A stretch of DNA of 64,000 nt from Flavobacterium psychrophilum (lineage in GTDB: Bacteria > Bacteroidota > Bacteroidia > Flavobacteriales > Flavobacteriaceae), in contig CAMCVA010000004.1 of NCBI GenBank assembly GCA_945879625.1, forward strand, positions 1-64,000, in the 5' to 3' direction. Below the pieces are notes generated by a model. The model did not search any database. It was not told where the DNA came from and saw only the letters and a program-made list of their open reading frames with translations. Of the stretch, positions 44,207-55,000 are shown one piece after another; position 1 is the first letter of the stretch; every line of letters begins with the position of its first letter. The translations under genes and the position numbers were made by a program.

Positions 44207-44558
44207 CACTGGAAAGTAATTCATCGTACTCGGCCACATCCGCTACTTTCACTTTGATCATCCATCCGTCTCCGTAAGGATCTGAATTTACAGTCTCGGG
44301 GGCCGTTTCTAATCCTTCGTTAAACTCAATAATCTCGCCTGATAGAGGCAAAAACAAATCAGAAACTGTTTTTACCGCTTCAACCGTGCCAAAAACTTCG
44401 TCTTTTGCCAAAGTTTGGTCGAGGGTTTCTACTTCCACATAAACGATATCACCCAATTCTTTTTGGGCAAAAGCGGTGATTCCTACGGTTGCAATTTCGC
44501 CGTCTAGGGAAACCCATTCGTGGTCTTTGGTGTATTTTAAATGTGCTGGGATATTCAT
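44178..44558 (-). CDS. gcvH: Glycine cleavage system H protein
   Basis: This lipoyl carrier shuttles the aminomethyl group between the P, T and L proteins. The 126-residue protein has the lipoylation site Lys 63 in [11 protein letters not shown] and typical ends (KYTKDHEW near the N-terminus). It lies 65 bases after sprA and overlaps the VanZ-like start. Confidence 0.97.
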   Translation of the reverse strand: MNIPAHLKYTKDHEWVSLDGEIATVGITAFAQKELGDIVYVEVETLDQTLAKDEVFGTVEAVKTVSDLFLPLSGEIIEFNEGLETAPETVNSDPYGDGWMIKVKVADVAEYDELLSSDEYKNLIGA

Positions 44559-44623
44559 GATGTGCTAGTTATAAAGTTTGGCAAATGTATTGTTTCCAAC
44601 AGAGTTATTAAAATGTTTTGTGG

Positions 44624-47600
44624 TTAATTTCCGAAATTATAGCGCAGGGTAAATCCGCCGCGAATATTGGTAATGGGGAACGAGGTGGATATTACGGGTT
44701 TAGAAAACGAATGATCGTAATAGAAAATAGCCGTAAAATTTTTACTGAACGCATAATCTGCGGTCAATTTGGCCGACCAAATGTTTTGACCGCCCGATAG
44801 CTGGTTGTTGTTGTAGTCCAAGTAGCGCACAATCGTTTGGCTGTTTCTGTAGGAACCATCTACTTTTATGTTAATGTCGCTCTTGATTACACCCGTTGGA
44901 TTATCGGCCAATTTTGAGGAGAAAATCACGTCTTTAATGCGGTAACCCAAACCAACTACATACTCCACTCCTTTTACTTCGGTGAGCAAGTTGTTGTCAA
45001 AACTCAACGACAAGGCGCGGTCTTTTTTCATTTCGGCCAAAATTTTGATCGAGTTTTTCAACTCAAAATCTACGCGCATCAACGGACTAAATTGCTCCAC
45101 CAAATTCACATTCGAGATGAGTAATTTATTGTAGAGATTTCCACCCGCATCGACGTTTAGACTGCCGTTGGGTAAATAACCCGAAGGCGCTTTGTCAAAC
45201 TCAAAATTGGAGCGGAACGAATTTAAGGTATAGGTCGCTTTATAACTATTTTGGATCGAGAATCGTTTGAAGTTTTCTTTAAAGAACGTATAGCGCATCA
45301 ACCCGCTGTACTTAATAGTCCAGTTGGGAATGGGAATGTTTCTGAAGGCGTCTAATGAAATTCCTTTGGCTTCTTCGCCTGCAGACTTGCCTACAAAACC
45401 GGTGTAGGCTGCCAAAAACGAGGGCAGTAATACCGCCTGACTGTTTTTTCCGAAGCCCACTGGATAACCCACATTGGCGGCATAAATCGGATTGGTCAAA
45501 TCGCTGTAGGCGCCCTGTCCGTATACAGGAATTGGATTGGCGCCATAAAAGTTTTCGGCCAAACGATTGGCAATAATGAGTCGGTTGTTGCGGAATTCCT
45601 CAAAGGCAGAAGAGAAACTTTCGTTGCTCGTTTGGAAGGTCGTTTTGAACATCGTAGTCGATATAGAATAGTTTCCAAACGTATAGGGCGAACGCGAATT
45701 GTACACGCCATCGGTCACATCATATTGCTCCGAATAGTTTTGCACATAGGTGCGATCGGCGGTTAAATCTATTTTAAAATCCGGGAACAAATCTACGTTG
45801 GCGGTAAGATTCAAGGTTCTCGAGGTGATTTGCGTGAAGTTTTGGTTAAAGTTCGGATAGGTAGTCAACCAGCCGTTTTTGGCCGCTTCATAACGCACGT
45901 CATCTTGTGATCCAAAAATAAATCCTAAGGTTGGCTTGGACGAACCAAAAAAGCCCAATCCAGGTGTATAACCCGGCAAAACGGTTCCTCTGTTTTCGGT
46001 ATAATTCGCTTGAATGTTGCGCACCGAGGTTAATACCCCGATTAATCCATTCATAAACACGCTGCCTTCGTTGGCTACTTGCGGCGCGGCATTGGCCACT
46101 TTTTGTCCCGGCTTGGGCGCAGTGGTTGCTGCGTTTTTTGCGGGTGCTTTTCCTTTGTTTTTGGACAAGCCAATGTATTTGTAAAAGGAATCCATGTTGA
46201 AGGTGGTATTCAATTTATGGGATGCCGCATTCTGAATGGTATTTCCTAAGTTGTAGGCGGTTCCGTCCTCGGCCACAAATTGCGAAAGCGCCAAAGAGGC
46301 ACGTTGCCAATTGTAATCGCCGGTATACGAATAGGTTGATTTGACAAAACTTAAAACCGGAATTTTGTTGATGGGCAAATCATAATTAATCACAAATTGC
46401 TGCGAATGCTGATTGGGGTCGCCCACATCCCAATAATCGTCCCAAATGGTTACCGTGTTATCGGGCTCGTTAAACTCGTTCAAGTAGTTGCGGACAATAT
46501 TGCTAGAAGTTGCGCTGTAATTAAACTTGAGCGATTTGGTCATGTTGTAGTTGAATCCGTACTGGTAATTGAACAAGAAATTACGGCGATACAACGGATC
46601 TAATGGTATACCTTCTACATCAACCTGGCGGAATTGTTGCTTGTTAAATTGACGCAAAATCGTACTGCTAAAGTTAATTGTGGAGGGCATATAATTAAAA
46701 TTGACATCGCGCAAGAGTTTCCAATACTCGCTTTTCTTGAACAACTTGCTTTTCTTAAATGGCTCCACTGGTTTGGGCTGAATGGTAAACGAATAATCAG
46801 CGGTGGTGCGCACTTGTTGGTCTTTATAACTTTCAATTTCGTAATTGTGTCGATTTACCTCGTTATAAGAATAGGCTAAGGTTAAATTCTCTGGGTCATA
46901 AATGCGCACTTTTTGTTTTTCAGAACGCTCTTTGCGCACCCCGATAAAATTGATGCTTTGGCGTTTGGTGTAATCAATCGCGCGGTTTTTGATGTTGTCA
47001 CGCTCATTGGCGTCAGCGGTAATGTCAAGCAATTGTTGCAAACGAATATCTTGCGAAAACGGATCGTATTCGGGGGTAATGGTTTCTTCGCCTATGGCAT
47101 AATTAAACGGCAAAGTGATGTTCCATTTTTTGGGTAAGAGTTTACCTAAACTCAAATTGGTTACAATGTTGTATTGCTGCATGTCATCGCGACTGCGTTC
47201 GTTGGGTCCTTGTTCTAGCGTTCCAAACCCAATGGTACTCATTTTTCCGGTGGCTGAGACTGTGGCAAAATCGGCGATATTTCCATCAATATTTACAACC
47301 GCAGCCATCCCGCCTTGGTTGTCCATGTCAGACAAACGCAATTCATTAAACCAGACTTCGCCACTCACATCTCTCGGAATTAAAGTACCGCCCGAAGGAT
47401 CTGTTCCGCCAGTCGTGTTGTTTTTTATTCCCACCATCAAGGTTCTTACCAACCCAAAATTTGGATTTCCGCGCACCCCAAGTTTCAATTTGGCCGGACG
47501 AGCCGGATCCAATTGGTTTTCCATTTGGTAGAAAATTTCATTGGGCAATACCGGTGGATTCTGACGCGATAATATTTTAAGTTGGGTTAATAATTCCAAT

Positions 47601-50600
47601 TGCAAATCAATGTTATTCGCTTCTGGCCAAACCAATTCGGGTGTATTGGCTCCCGCCGCCGAAACCTCTAGTGGAATTTCAATTTGATAAAAGTTTTCGG
47701 TAAAGTCATTTCCGAAACGGATGAACCCCACCATTTCATTATTGGCTACAGGCGCCGGATCAGCCGGTAAGGCTTCGGCATGGATGAACATTTTCAGTTT
47801 TTTAAACTGGCGCATGTCGACACTAATGTTTTTAAATACCGCACGAGAATCGGTAGTTTCTAGACCGCGCACACGCAATGCCAACGATTGTTCGTTTTGG
47901 TTAATGATCGAGTTGTTGTTGTACAACTGCTCGCGCACTACGCCCGGAGGAGAAACATATTTAATGGGCGAACGTTGCGAATTTTCCTGAATATTCACCG
48001 TCTCGATATCAAAGTCAGTACCGTCTAAGGCATTGGTTTGGTCGTCTTCGGCATCCAATGATTTCAAGTAACGACGCCATTCGCCACGCACCAAATCTAA
48101 GGCACCAAAACGCACGGTAATGTCGTTCTCAAAGTCGGTCATGTAGATTCGCATAAAACGGATAGATCGAAAATCAGAGATCGGGCCTACTTTGGTTTCA
48201 AATTGGGTAACCGGAATTTTAAACTGCAACCAACGGGCAGGAGTAGTGTCGCCGGCAGTGGCTCCCGGAGTTTGTGCTACGGTTTCCATTACATTGGTTA
48301 CATAGGGCGAAGTACCCACGTTCATGTTGGGTTGCAAATCAATGTGGTATTCGTAGTAGGCATTAAACCCGTCCATGGTATTGTCGCGGTTAATGTCTTC
48401 TACATCGGGCAAAGTAGAGTTTCCTCTATTTGCATCTGTTACTGTTACGGGTGAATTCCCTTGGGTTCCGTTGTAATTTTTATACCGTTCTATTAATGAT
48501 CCTGTGGCATTTAGATAAAATTGGTAGTTGTCTGCCGCCGGGTCGGGCAAACTGGCAAAATTGGTGTAAATCGAAGCTTCACGATTATCTGGTAATCCAT
48601 CAAGTCCGATGTCCTGTACCTGACGGTTGCCCTCGTTGGTGTCAAACGCATACAATAATGATTGGGAAACGGGTACTTCACCCCAAGGCGTGCTATAGGG
48701 CGCCAAAGTTGAGCCTACTTCGGGCAAACCATTTTCGAATTGTTTACGGCCATCCTTCAAAATATCTTCCGAGATTGAACCCAAATTGAAAAAAATTTTA
48801 CCGGGATTGGCTAGTTCTTGCGGAGTTAATCCATTACCGACATACGGATCCAATAACCAAAATTGAATGTACTCTACATTGCCTTGCTCAAAATTGGTGG
48901 AGTTTAATGAGCGCGTAATTCCTCCAAAATTGTCTTTTGGATTGGGCAATTCATTGGTGCCAGAGGCTAACGGGTTGTTGTTATACGGCCCGCGTTCTTT
49001 GGGATAATAGGTCATGTCAAAGGTATTGATGACCTGACTTTGCCCAACGGCGATATCAGTATTAGGATATAATTCTTGACTAAAAATACGACGGGTTTTG
49101 TTTAAGGAAATGTCATCAACCGAAATACCCGAAGGTCGTTGGGTATAAAAAATAGGGTCAATGCTGTACCAACTCAATTTGGCACGCTTCTCGCCATACG
49201 GCAGGCCTGCTGTGTTTTCTCCAAATTCTTTCAAGGTAGTAACCGGCGTAGAACTCAAGGTCCATGACGTGGATGAACGCAAATCAATATTGGATTGGGA
49301 ACCCTCAAAATCATCCACATAAATGGTGGCTTCTCCGCCAAATTGATCGCCTTGCGGTTTTTCTGGCTTTAAAAAAGCAACTTCTCCTCTAAACGAAAAA
49401 TTAGAAGGTACATCAGTATCTATATTCGGCAGTTTATTTACCAAGCGCGTTAGAAAGGGTACCTCGGTAGAATAATTAGAATTCAATCCATAAATGGTAT
49501 TGTTCACCGATTCTTGTCCGTAGGATGATTTTGACGTCAGTGGTTTTTCGGTCATTTTTAAGAACGTTCCACCCACAACAAATTTCTCAGAGAATTTATG
49601 CTCTACATTAAACCCCATAAAACGACGGGTTTGCTGCCCGAAAGTCGAGTTGTTCTCTACCGAAACTTCAATTGGCGTATTCGAAGCTTGCAAGGCAGGA
49701 TCCAAAATTTGCACCCGGCCCGCTTGGTAATTGACGCTGTAATCGACGCCTTCTACCAAAATACGTCCGCCTGCAGTAACCACTACCGATCCTTTTGGCA
49801 CATTAAATGCCCCAATCGGGATGCCGTCACCACCAGTAGATTTGAATTTACCTTTCAGTAAATACTTGTTTTTGGCACTTTCTTGCAAGGCCGTGGCTTG
49901 GGTTTGATCGTACATGGTTTTAAACACATACTTGCGTTGGTTGTCGTTATAATCGAGCAATGACGTTTGACTGCCTTCGTAGTTTTCGGTGTCGCTTAAT
50001 CGCAATTTGTTAAAAATCAATTTTCCAAACGGCTCTACGGCAGTGAAAATAATGCGGCCATTTTGCGGATCAACCGTGAGGCCTGGCATAAAATCAAAAA
50101 AACCATCGCCCCCAACTTGCGGATCATTGGTAGAATTTAATTTATCGAGATTAAACACCTTCAACAACGGTGTTTCGGACAATCTATTTTCAGGCAACGG
50201 ATTAGCAGGGAAAGCAGTTCCTTCAACCGGCTTAATGTAATTTAATGGCGAAGGATCGGCATACAGAATGTTGAATTTAAAATCGTCTTGCTGCAACTGA
50301 TACGCACCCGGAATTTGGTAGATATTTTTCATCATCAAGTTCCAAACGGGCGCAATGACGTTGGTTAAATTGCTCTTCAACATTTTTAAGAGCAAGGTTT
50401 GACTAGTAATGGTAGGTTGTCCGGTGTTGCCGTTGGTGGTTCCTACTTGGGTAGCATCAACTCCGTCGTTTCCAAACTCCCCAACTTGGTATACTTGGTC
50501 GCCTATGGTATATTGATAGGCCACGGCCAAGACCTCATCGTTGGCCAACTTTTGTTGCAACGAAATGTACCCCAATTGTTGGTTAAAGGAAAATTCGTTT

Positions 50601-51946
50601 GTATTTAATTTTCGGGCGTTTTCTAGTTTGGCAAAATCTTGTGCTTCTACGCCAACAACACCAGTAAATCCTTGGCCTGCAGTAGCAATTTCACGTATTT
50701 GGGAATTCAAATATCCGCCGCCCGTTGTAATTAAACCCGGATCGTATTTGTTGTTTTTGTTGTCTACAGGCGAATTGGGATCTGCCAAAAAGAAGCCCGC
50801 AGTGTTGGGTGTGATCACCACTTCTGCATCGGGAAGAGTAGGAATTTGCGCTTCTCCTAAATCTTGCAGGGCAATGATGTTTCGCAAATTATTATTGGTG
50901 GTGGTAATGCGGTTTTGGCGATTGGTAACCCATACTTCTAGACGTGTAATTTGAATCCGGCTGTCGATAAACGGATAATTTTTTAAGGCCCCGTCGTATT
51001 TGTTTCTAAAGTACTGCGAAAGAAAAAAGTGTCGATCCGAATCGTAATCTAAGGCAAACAATTCAAAGTCTTGGATGGTTCCGCCGCCTTGTGCCGTTAC
51101 CGATTTGGTTTGCGATTTTTGCTCGGAGAAAATTCCCGTAACGCTGGTTTTTCCAAATTGCAAGAGGGCTTTCACCCCAAATAAACTTTGTGCGCCGCGG
51201 ATCAATGAACTGTTGAGTGGCATGCTCACGTTTCCTACTTCTATTTTTTGGACGATATCATCTTCTGTAGGCGTGTATTCTAATTTGATCGCATTCTGAA
51301 ACGCAAAGGTAGATTGAGTGTCGTAGTTGGCCGTAACTTGCAGTCGTGTTCCTACTTTTCCCATCAAACTCATGCTGATGCGTTGGTTAAAATCAAAGGT
51401 AGTTGCCGTGCGGTTGCGGGGAGAAATCGCGGGATTATCGAGTTTGGTGTAGCGCATTCCCAAATCTATTTCTACTGATCCGGTGGGTTTCACATCGATG
51501 GTGTTGCTCCCAAAAATAGAGCTAAAAAATCCGGAATTCACATAGTATCGCGGCAATAAATCGCGTTTGGCTTCTTCTGATCCCTCTTTTTTACCGTCCA
51601 TCGCATCGCCTTTCTTTTTGAAATAGTTGCGCATGGATTCGCGTAAAACCAGTTGTTCGTATTCTTTGGGGGTTAAAATAATGGGGTAACTGATATTAAA
51701 TCCCTCTACCGAACTGGTATACACGTAGCGATCCGTCACGGGATCATAGGTGTAGGCTTCTAACACACTGGGCGGATTTTTGATTGCCAATTTACCCAGG
51801 CTGACTCCCGTTTTTATTGAATCTTCTGGTTCGTCTTCTTCTTCTTCAGTTACTTGGGCATGAACTGCCGAACTGCACAAAAAAACAAAAACCACCAAGG
51901 CTTGTATAAGTTGATTTCTAAAGATATATAGGCCGCTTTTTCTCAC
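44624..51946 (-). CDS. sprA: SprA, type IX secretion translocon and gliding motility protein
   Basis: This 2440-residue outer-membrane protein has a signal peptide ending AVHAQ. SprA is the 36-strand barrel through which folded type IX cargo crosses the outer membrane. Early SprA blocks (YVNSGFFSSIFGSNTIDVKP and GSVEIDLGMRYTKLDNP) lie at ~135-175. Further blocks such as VYVDDFEGSQSNIDLR-type and PDNREASIYTNF appear in mid-protein, and a long series of barrel strands runs to the C-terminal GFTLRYNFGN. Length is that of known SprA. It begins 3 bases after the ruvA stop. Its cargo here would include the CTD-bearing adhesin at 20826-26153. Confidence 0.96.
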   Translation of the reverse strand: MRKSGLYIFRNQLIQALVVFVFLCSSAVHAQVTEEEEDEPEDSIKTGVSLGKLAIKNPPSVLEAYTYDPVTDRYVYTSSVEGFNISYPIILTPKEYEQLVLRESMRNYFKKKGDAMDGKKEGSEEAKRDLLPRYYVNSGFFSSIFGSNTIDVKPTGSVEIDLGMRYTKLDNPAISPRNRTATTFDFNQRISMSLMGKVGTRLQVTANYDTQSTFAFQNAIKLEYTPTEDDIVQKIEVGNVSMPLNSSLIRGAQSLFGVKALLQFGKTSVTGIFSEQKSQTKSVTAQGGGTIQDFELFALDYDSDRHFFLSQYFRNKYDGALKNYPFIDSRIQITRLEVWVTNRQNRITTTNNNLRNIIALQDLGEAQIPTLPDAEVVITPNTAGFFLADPNSPVDNKNNKYDPGLITTGGGYLNSQIREIATAGQGFTGVVGVEAQDFAKLENARKLNTNEFSFNQQLGYISLQQKLANDEVLAVAYQYTIGDQVYQVGEFGNDGVDATQVGTTNGNTGQPTITSQTLLLKMLKSNLTNVIAPVWNLMMKNIYQIPGAYQLQQDDFKFNILYADPSPLNYIKPVEGTAFPANPLPENRLSETPLLKVFNLDKLNSTNDPQVGGDGFFDFMPGLTVDPQNGRIIFTAVEPFGKLIFNKLRLSDTENYEGSQTSLLDYNDNQRKYVFKTMYDQTQATALQESAKNKYLLKGKFKSTGGDGIPIGAFNVPKGSVVVTAGGRILVEGVDYSVNYQAGRVQILDPALQASNTPIEVSVENNSTFGQQTRRFMGFNVEHKFSEKFVVGGTFLKMTEKPLTSKSSYGQESVNNTIYGLNSNYSTEVPFLTRLVNKLPNIDTDVPSNFSFRGEVAFLKPEKPQGDQFGGEATIYVDDFEGSQSNIDLRSSTSWTLSSTPVTTLKEFGENTAGLPYGEKRAKLSWYSIDPIFYTQRPSGISVDDISLNKTRRIFSQELYPNTDIAVGQSQVINTFDMTYYPKERGPYNNNPLASGTNELPNPKDNFGGITRSLNSTNFEQGNVEYIQFWLLDPYVGNGLTPQELANPGKIFFNLGSISEDILKDGRKQFENGLPEVGSTLAPYSTPWGEVPVSQSLLYAFDTNEGNRQVQDIGLDGLPDNREASIYTNFASLPDPAADNYQFYLNATGSLIERYKNYNGTQGNSPVTVTDANRGNSTLPDVEDINRDNTMDGFNAYYEYHIDLQPNMNVGTSPYVTNVMETVAQTPGATAGDTTPARWLQFKIPVTQFETKVGPISDFRSIRFMRIYMTDFENDITVRFGALDLVRGEWRRYLKSLDAEDDQTNALDGTDFDIETVNIQENSQRSPIKYVSPPGVVREQLYNNNSIINQNEQSLALRVRGLETTDSRAVFKNISVDMRQFKKLKMFIHAEALPADPAPVANNEMVGFIRFGNDFTENFYQIEIPLEVSAAGANTPELVWPEANNIDLQLELLTQLKILSRQNPPVLPNEIFYQMENQLDPARPAKLKLGVRGNPNFGLVRTLMVGIKNNTTGGTDPSGGTLIPRDVSGEVWFNELRLSDMDNQGGMAAVVNIDGNIADFATVSATGKMSTIGFGTLEQGPNERSRDDMQQYNIVTNLSLGKLLPKKWNITLPFNYAIGEETITPEYDPFSQDIRLQQLLDITADANERDNIKNRAIDYTKRQSINFIGVRKERSEKQKVRIYDPENLTLAYSYNEVNRHNYEIESYKDQQVRTTADYSFTIQPKPVEPFKKSKLFKKSEYWKLLRDVNFNYMPSTINFSSTILRQFNKQQFRQVDVEGIPLDPLYRRNFLFNYQYGFNYNMTKSLKFNYSATSSNIVRNYLNEFNEPDNTVTIWDDYWDVGDPNQHSQQFVINYDLPINKIPVLSFVKSTYSYTGDYNWQRASLALSQFVAEDGTAYNLGNTIQNAASHKLNTTFNMDSFYKYIGLSKNKGKAPAKNAATTAPKPGQKVANAAPQVANEGSVFMNGLIGVLTSVRNIQANYTENRGTVLPGYTPGLGFFGSSKPTLGFIFGSQDDVRYEAAKNGWLTTYPNFNQNFTQITSRTLNLTANVDLFPDFKIDLTADRTYVQNYSEQYDVTDGVYNSRSPYTFGNYSISTTMFKTTFQTSNESFSSAFEEFRNNRLIIANRLAENFYGANPIPVYGQGAYSDLTNPIYAANVGYPVGFGKNSQAVLLPSFLAAYTGFVGKSAGEEAKGISLDAFRNIPIPNWTIKYSGLMRYTFFKENFKRFSIQNSYKATYTLNSFRSNFEFDKAPSGYLPNGSLNVDAGGNLYNKLLISNVNLVEQFSPLMRVDFELKNSIKILAEMKKDRALSLSFDNNLLTEVKGVEYVVGLGYRIKDVIFSSKLADNPTGVIKSDINIKVDGSYRNSQTIVRYLDYNNNQLSGGQNIWSAKLTADYAFSKNFTAIFYYDHSFSKPVISTSFPITNIRGGFTLRYNFGN

Positions 51947-51949
51947 AAA

Positions 51950-52531
51950 TTACAAGTTTTTAAGGGCTAGTTTTATTAAGGCTTCAACTGTTGCCTCTGG
52001 CGATTCTTTGACCAGTTTATCCATTACTTTTTCTGCCAATTTTCTATTAAACCCTAAAACTTCCAAAGCAGATAACGCTTCGTCTTTGTTTGTATTGTTT
52101 GAAACGAGAAAAACATCGTCAATTTGATAGATTTTGGCTACTTTGTCTTTTAAATCGAGGATGGCGCGTTGGGCCGTTTTGAGTCCGATGCCTTTGATCG
52201 ATTGAATAGTTGCCAAATCACCCAAAGCCAGCGCTTGAATAATTTGTTTTGGTTCTAATGAAGACAGCATGGTTCGTGCAATTCCGGCGCCAATTCCGGA
52301 TACCGACAAGAGCATTTTGAACAACTCCCGCTCTGATTTTTCTACAAAACCAAACAAGGAATGGGCATCTTCTTTAATTTGAAGGTAGGTGTATAATTTT
52401 ACAAAATCAGTAGAAGGCAACAAAGAAAAGGTGTGCAAAGAAATGTGAATGTGATACCCCACTCCACCGCAATCAATGACTACTTCTGTGGGTGTTTTTT
52501 CTACTAATTTTCCTTGAATGTGTGCTATCAT
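51950..52531 (-). CDS. ruvA: Holliday junction branch migration protein RuvA
   Basis: RuvA binds Holliday junctions and recruits RuvB. The 193-residue protein has the N-terminal OB fold (MIAHIQGKLVEKTPTEVVIDCGG...), two helix-hairpin-helix motifs (SVSGIGAGIARTML, SIKGIGLKTAQRAILDLK), and domain III at the C-terminus, which contacts RuvB. It is encoded before sprA; ruvB lies at 57980-59002. Confidence 0.97.
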   Translation of the reverse strand: MIAHIQGKLVEKTPTEVVIDCGGVGYHIHISLHTFSLLPSTDFVKLYTYLQIKEDAHSLFGFVEKSERELFKMLLSVSGIGAGIARTMLSSLEPKQIIQALALGDLATIQSIKGIGLKTAQRAILDLKDKVAKIYQIDDVFLVSNNTNKDEALSALEVLGFNRKLAEKVMDKLVKESPEATVEALIKLALKNL

Positions 52532-52548
52532 ATGTATTGTAATCGTCC

Positions 52549-52556
52549 CAAATATA
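52549..52556 (-). promoter_or_regulatory. -7 promoter box of the ruvA-sprA operon
   Basis: TATATTTG on the minus strand matches TAnnTTTG, 18 bases before the ruvA ATG. It directly follows the T-run of a small hairpin behind maeB. Confidence 0.5.
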
Positions 52557-52558
52557 AC

Positions 52559-52580
52559 AAAAAAATGCAGGCTTTAGCCT
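52559..52580 (-). terminator. Weak terminator after maeB
   Basis: On the minus strand AGGCT pairs with AGCCT around AA, then GCA and a run of seven T. The stem is short (5 bp), so termination may be partial. Confidence 0.5.
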
Positions 52581-52595
52581 TCTGTTATTGGGGTT

Positions 52596-54887
52596 TTAAA
52601 TTGCGTTTAATTCACGAAGTCGTTTGGTTTTTTCTTGCGCATCCACTACCGCTACGGCAGCCATATTTACCATCTCTTCTACGCTGGCACCAAGCTGGAA
52701 AATATGCACCGGCTTGGCCATTCCCAACATAATTGGGCCAATAGAATCAACTTTGTACAATTCTTTGAGTAATTTGTAGGTAATGTTGGCCGATTCTAAG
52801 TTAGGGAATATCAAGGTATTTACTTTTTTGTCGGCCAATTTAGAGAAAGGGAATTTCTCTTTGAGCATTTCTGAATTCAAGGCAAAATCAGCTTGAATTT
52901 CTCCATCCACAATCAAATCGGGCTGTTCTTTGTGCAAATAGGCAACTGCTTCGCGCACCTTGGAGGCACTGCTGTCGGCAGAGGAACCAAAGTTGGAAAA
53001 CGAAACCATCGCAATCACGGGTTCCATTCCAAACATGCGGACTGTTTTGGCGGTCATCAAGGCAATTTTGGCCAAGTCATCAGCCGAAGGATTGGGGTTG
53101 ATGGCCGTATCCGACAAAAACATCGGACCGCGATTGGTCATCATCATGTTGGTGGTGGCAATCAAGGAAATTCCAGGGGCCTTTCCGATGAGTTGCATCA
53201 TGGGTTTTGCTACTCCCGGATAACTGCGAGAATAGCCCGTAACCAAGGCATCGGCTTCGCCTTCGTTGATCATCATAGCCGCAAAATAATTGCGCTCCCG
53301 CATCCATTTTTGGGCGTCCAACAACGAAATACCCCGGCGTTGTCTCGATTTCCAAAACAAGTCGGCATACCGCAATCGTCTAGCGTCTTCTTCTTTGGTT
53401 TTTGGATCGTAAATGGGTACATCGGCATCAAATCCCAACTCGGCTTTGAGTTCCATGATGTGCTCTCGATTACCCAATAATATGGGATGCGCAATGCCTT
53501 CTTCATATACAATCTGTGCCGCTTTGAGTACAGCCAACTGATCGGCTTCGGCAAAAACTAGCCGTTTTGGATCGGTCTTCGCTCTATTAGTAAGCAAGCG
53601 CACCATTTTGTTGTCAGAGCCCAAACGTTCCAATAATTCTTCTACATACTTATCCCAATCGTAAATGGGGTTGGTCGCTACGCCCGAATCCATAGCCGCT
53701 TTGGCTACCGCTGGGGCTACCATGGCGATCAATCGGGGATCAAAAGGTTTTGGAATAATATAATCGCGGCCAAAAACCAATTTGGTTTCGCCGTAGGCAA
53801 TATTTACTTGTTCGGGTACCGATTCTTTGGCTAAGGCAGCCAAGGCTTTTACGGCAGCCATTTTCATGGCTTCGTTTATTTTGGTGGCTCGCACATCGAG
53901 CGCCCCTCTAAAAATATAAGGAAATCCCAACACATTGTTCACCTGATTTGGATGATCGGAACGGCCTGTAGCCATAATGATATCTTTTCGGGTGGCAATC
54001 GCCAAATCGTAGTCTATTTCGGGCACCGGATTGGCCATCGCAAAAACAATAGGGTCTTTGGCCATGCCCAATAACATCTCGGGGGTCAATATATTACCTG
54101 CCGACAAACCCAAGAACACATCTGCGTCTTTCAAGGCAGCTCCCAATGAAGTGCCTTTTATATCTTTAGAATACCGACGTTGCAGATCGGACAAATCGGT
54201 TCGATCATTTGACAACAAACCGTCTTTGTCAAACATGATAATGTGCGCCGGATTCACCCCTAGCAACACATATAAATTGGCACAGGCCAAGGCAGCAGAT
54301 CCTGCTCCTGAGACTACAATTTTTACTTCTTCTATTTTCTTTTCGGCTAATTCTAAGGCGTTCAACAAGGCCGCTGAGGAGATAATTGCAGTGCCGTGTT
54401 GGTCGTCGTGCATTACCGGAATATCCAGTTCGGCAACCAAACGTTGTTCAATTTCAAAAGACTCTGGAGCTTTGATGTCTTCCAAATTAATTCCACCAAA
54501 CGTAGGGGAAATGTTTTTTACAGTAGCAATAAAGGCATCGATGTCTTTGGTGTCGATCTCAATGTCAAACACATCAATGTCGGCAAAGATTTTAAACAAC
54601 AAAGCCTTGCCTTCCATAACGGGTTTAGATGCTTCGGGACCAATATCCCCCAAGCCCAACACCGCTGTTCCGTTGGTAATTACAGCCACTAAGTTTCCTT
54701 TGGCTGTGTATTTGTATACATTTTTGATGTCTTTGGCAATTTCCAAACAGGGTTCGGCAACGCCAGGAGAATAGGCCAACGACAAATCGCGTTGGGTTGC
54801 ATATTTTTTGGTAGGAACCACTTGAATTTTACCCGGAGTGGGTTTGGCGTGGTATAAAAGGGCTTCTCTGCGTTTACTTGTACTCAT
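52596..54887 (-). CDS. maeB: NADP-dependent malic enzyme fused to a phosphotransacetylase-like domain
   Basis: This enzyme decarboxylates malate to pyruvate with NADP. The 763-residue protein (ATG at 54887) has the malic enzyme domain at ~1-425, with YSPGVAEPCLEI, KDID-type catalytic region and VVSGAGSAALACANLY dinucleotide fold. A phosphotransacetylase-like domain (~440-763) with VTGYSRSYPGVAKPMMQ and TNMMMTNRGPMFLSDTAIN follows, as in MaeB; it is often regulatory rather than active. The -7 box at 54915-54922 supports the ATG chosen over ATGs at 54905 and 54932. Confidence 0.95.
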   Translation of the reverse strand: MSTSKRREALLYHAKPTPGKIQVVPTKKYATQRDLSLAYSPGVAEPCLEIAKDIKNVYKYTAKGNLVAVITNGTAVLGLGDIGPEASKPVMEGKALLFKIFADIDVFDIEIDTKDIDAFIATVKNISPTFGGINLEDIKAPESFEIEQRLVAELDIPVMHDDQHGTAIISSAALLNALELAEKKIEEVKIVVSGAGSAALACANLYVLLGVNPAHIIMFDKDGLLSNDRTDLSDLQRRYSKDIKGTSLGAALKDADVFLGLSAGNILTPEMLLGMAKDPIVFAMANPVPEIDYDLAIATRKDIIMATGRSDHPNQVNNVLGFPYIFRGALDVRATKINEAMKMAAVKALAALAKESVPEQVNIAYGETKLVFGRDYIIPKPFDPRLIAMVAPAVAKAAMDSGVATNPIYDWDKYVEELLERLGSDNKMVRLLTNRAKTDPKRLVFAEADQLAVLKAAQIVYEEGIAHPILLGNREHIMELKAELGFDADVPIYDPKTKEEDARRLRYADLFWKSRQRRGISLLDAQKWMRERNYFAAMMINEGEADALVTGYSRSYPGVAKPMMQLIGKAPGISLIATTNMMMTNRGPMFLSDTAINPNPSADDLAKIALMTAKTVRMFGMEPVIAMVSFSNFGSSADSSASKVREAVAYLHKEQPDLIVDGEIQADFALNSEMLKEKFPFSKLADKKVNTLIFPNLESANITYKLLKELYKVDSIGPIMLGMAKPVHIFQLGASVEEMVNMAAVAVVDAQEKTKRLRELNAI

Positions 54888-54914
54888 GGGATTCTGGGAT
54901 TTCATTCCAACTGA

Positions 54915-54922
54915 CAAAGGTA
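54915..54922 (-). promoter_or_regulatory. -7 promoter box of maeB
   Basis: TACCTTTG on the minus strand matches TAnnTTTG, 27 bases before the ATG at 54887. An in-frame ATG at 54932 lies upstream of it and so cannot be on this transcript. Confidence 0.5.
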
Positions 54923-55000
54923 GGAGTATCATTTAAAAATGGAAGTAATTAACCATTTCTTTTTGGCAAAACAGCAAGTCCGTACGCCTCTCTGAACTAA

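Noticed and set aside
45355..51299. Many open frames on the + strand opposite sprA
   Set aside because: They are antisense shadows of one long conserved gene, with no signals, promoter boxes or recognisable domains.
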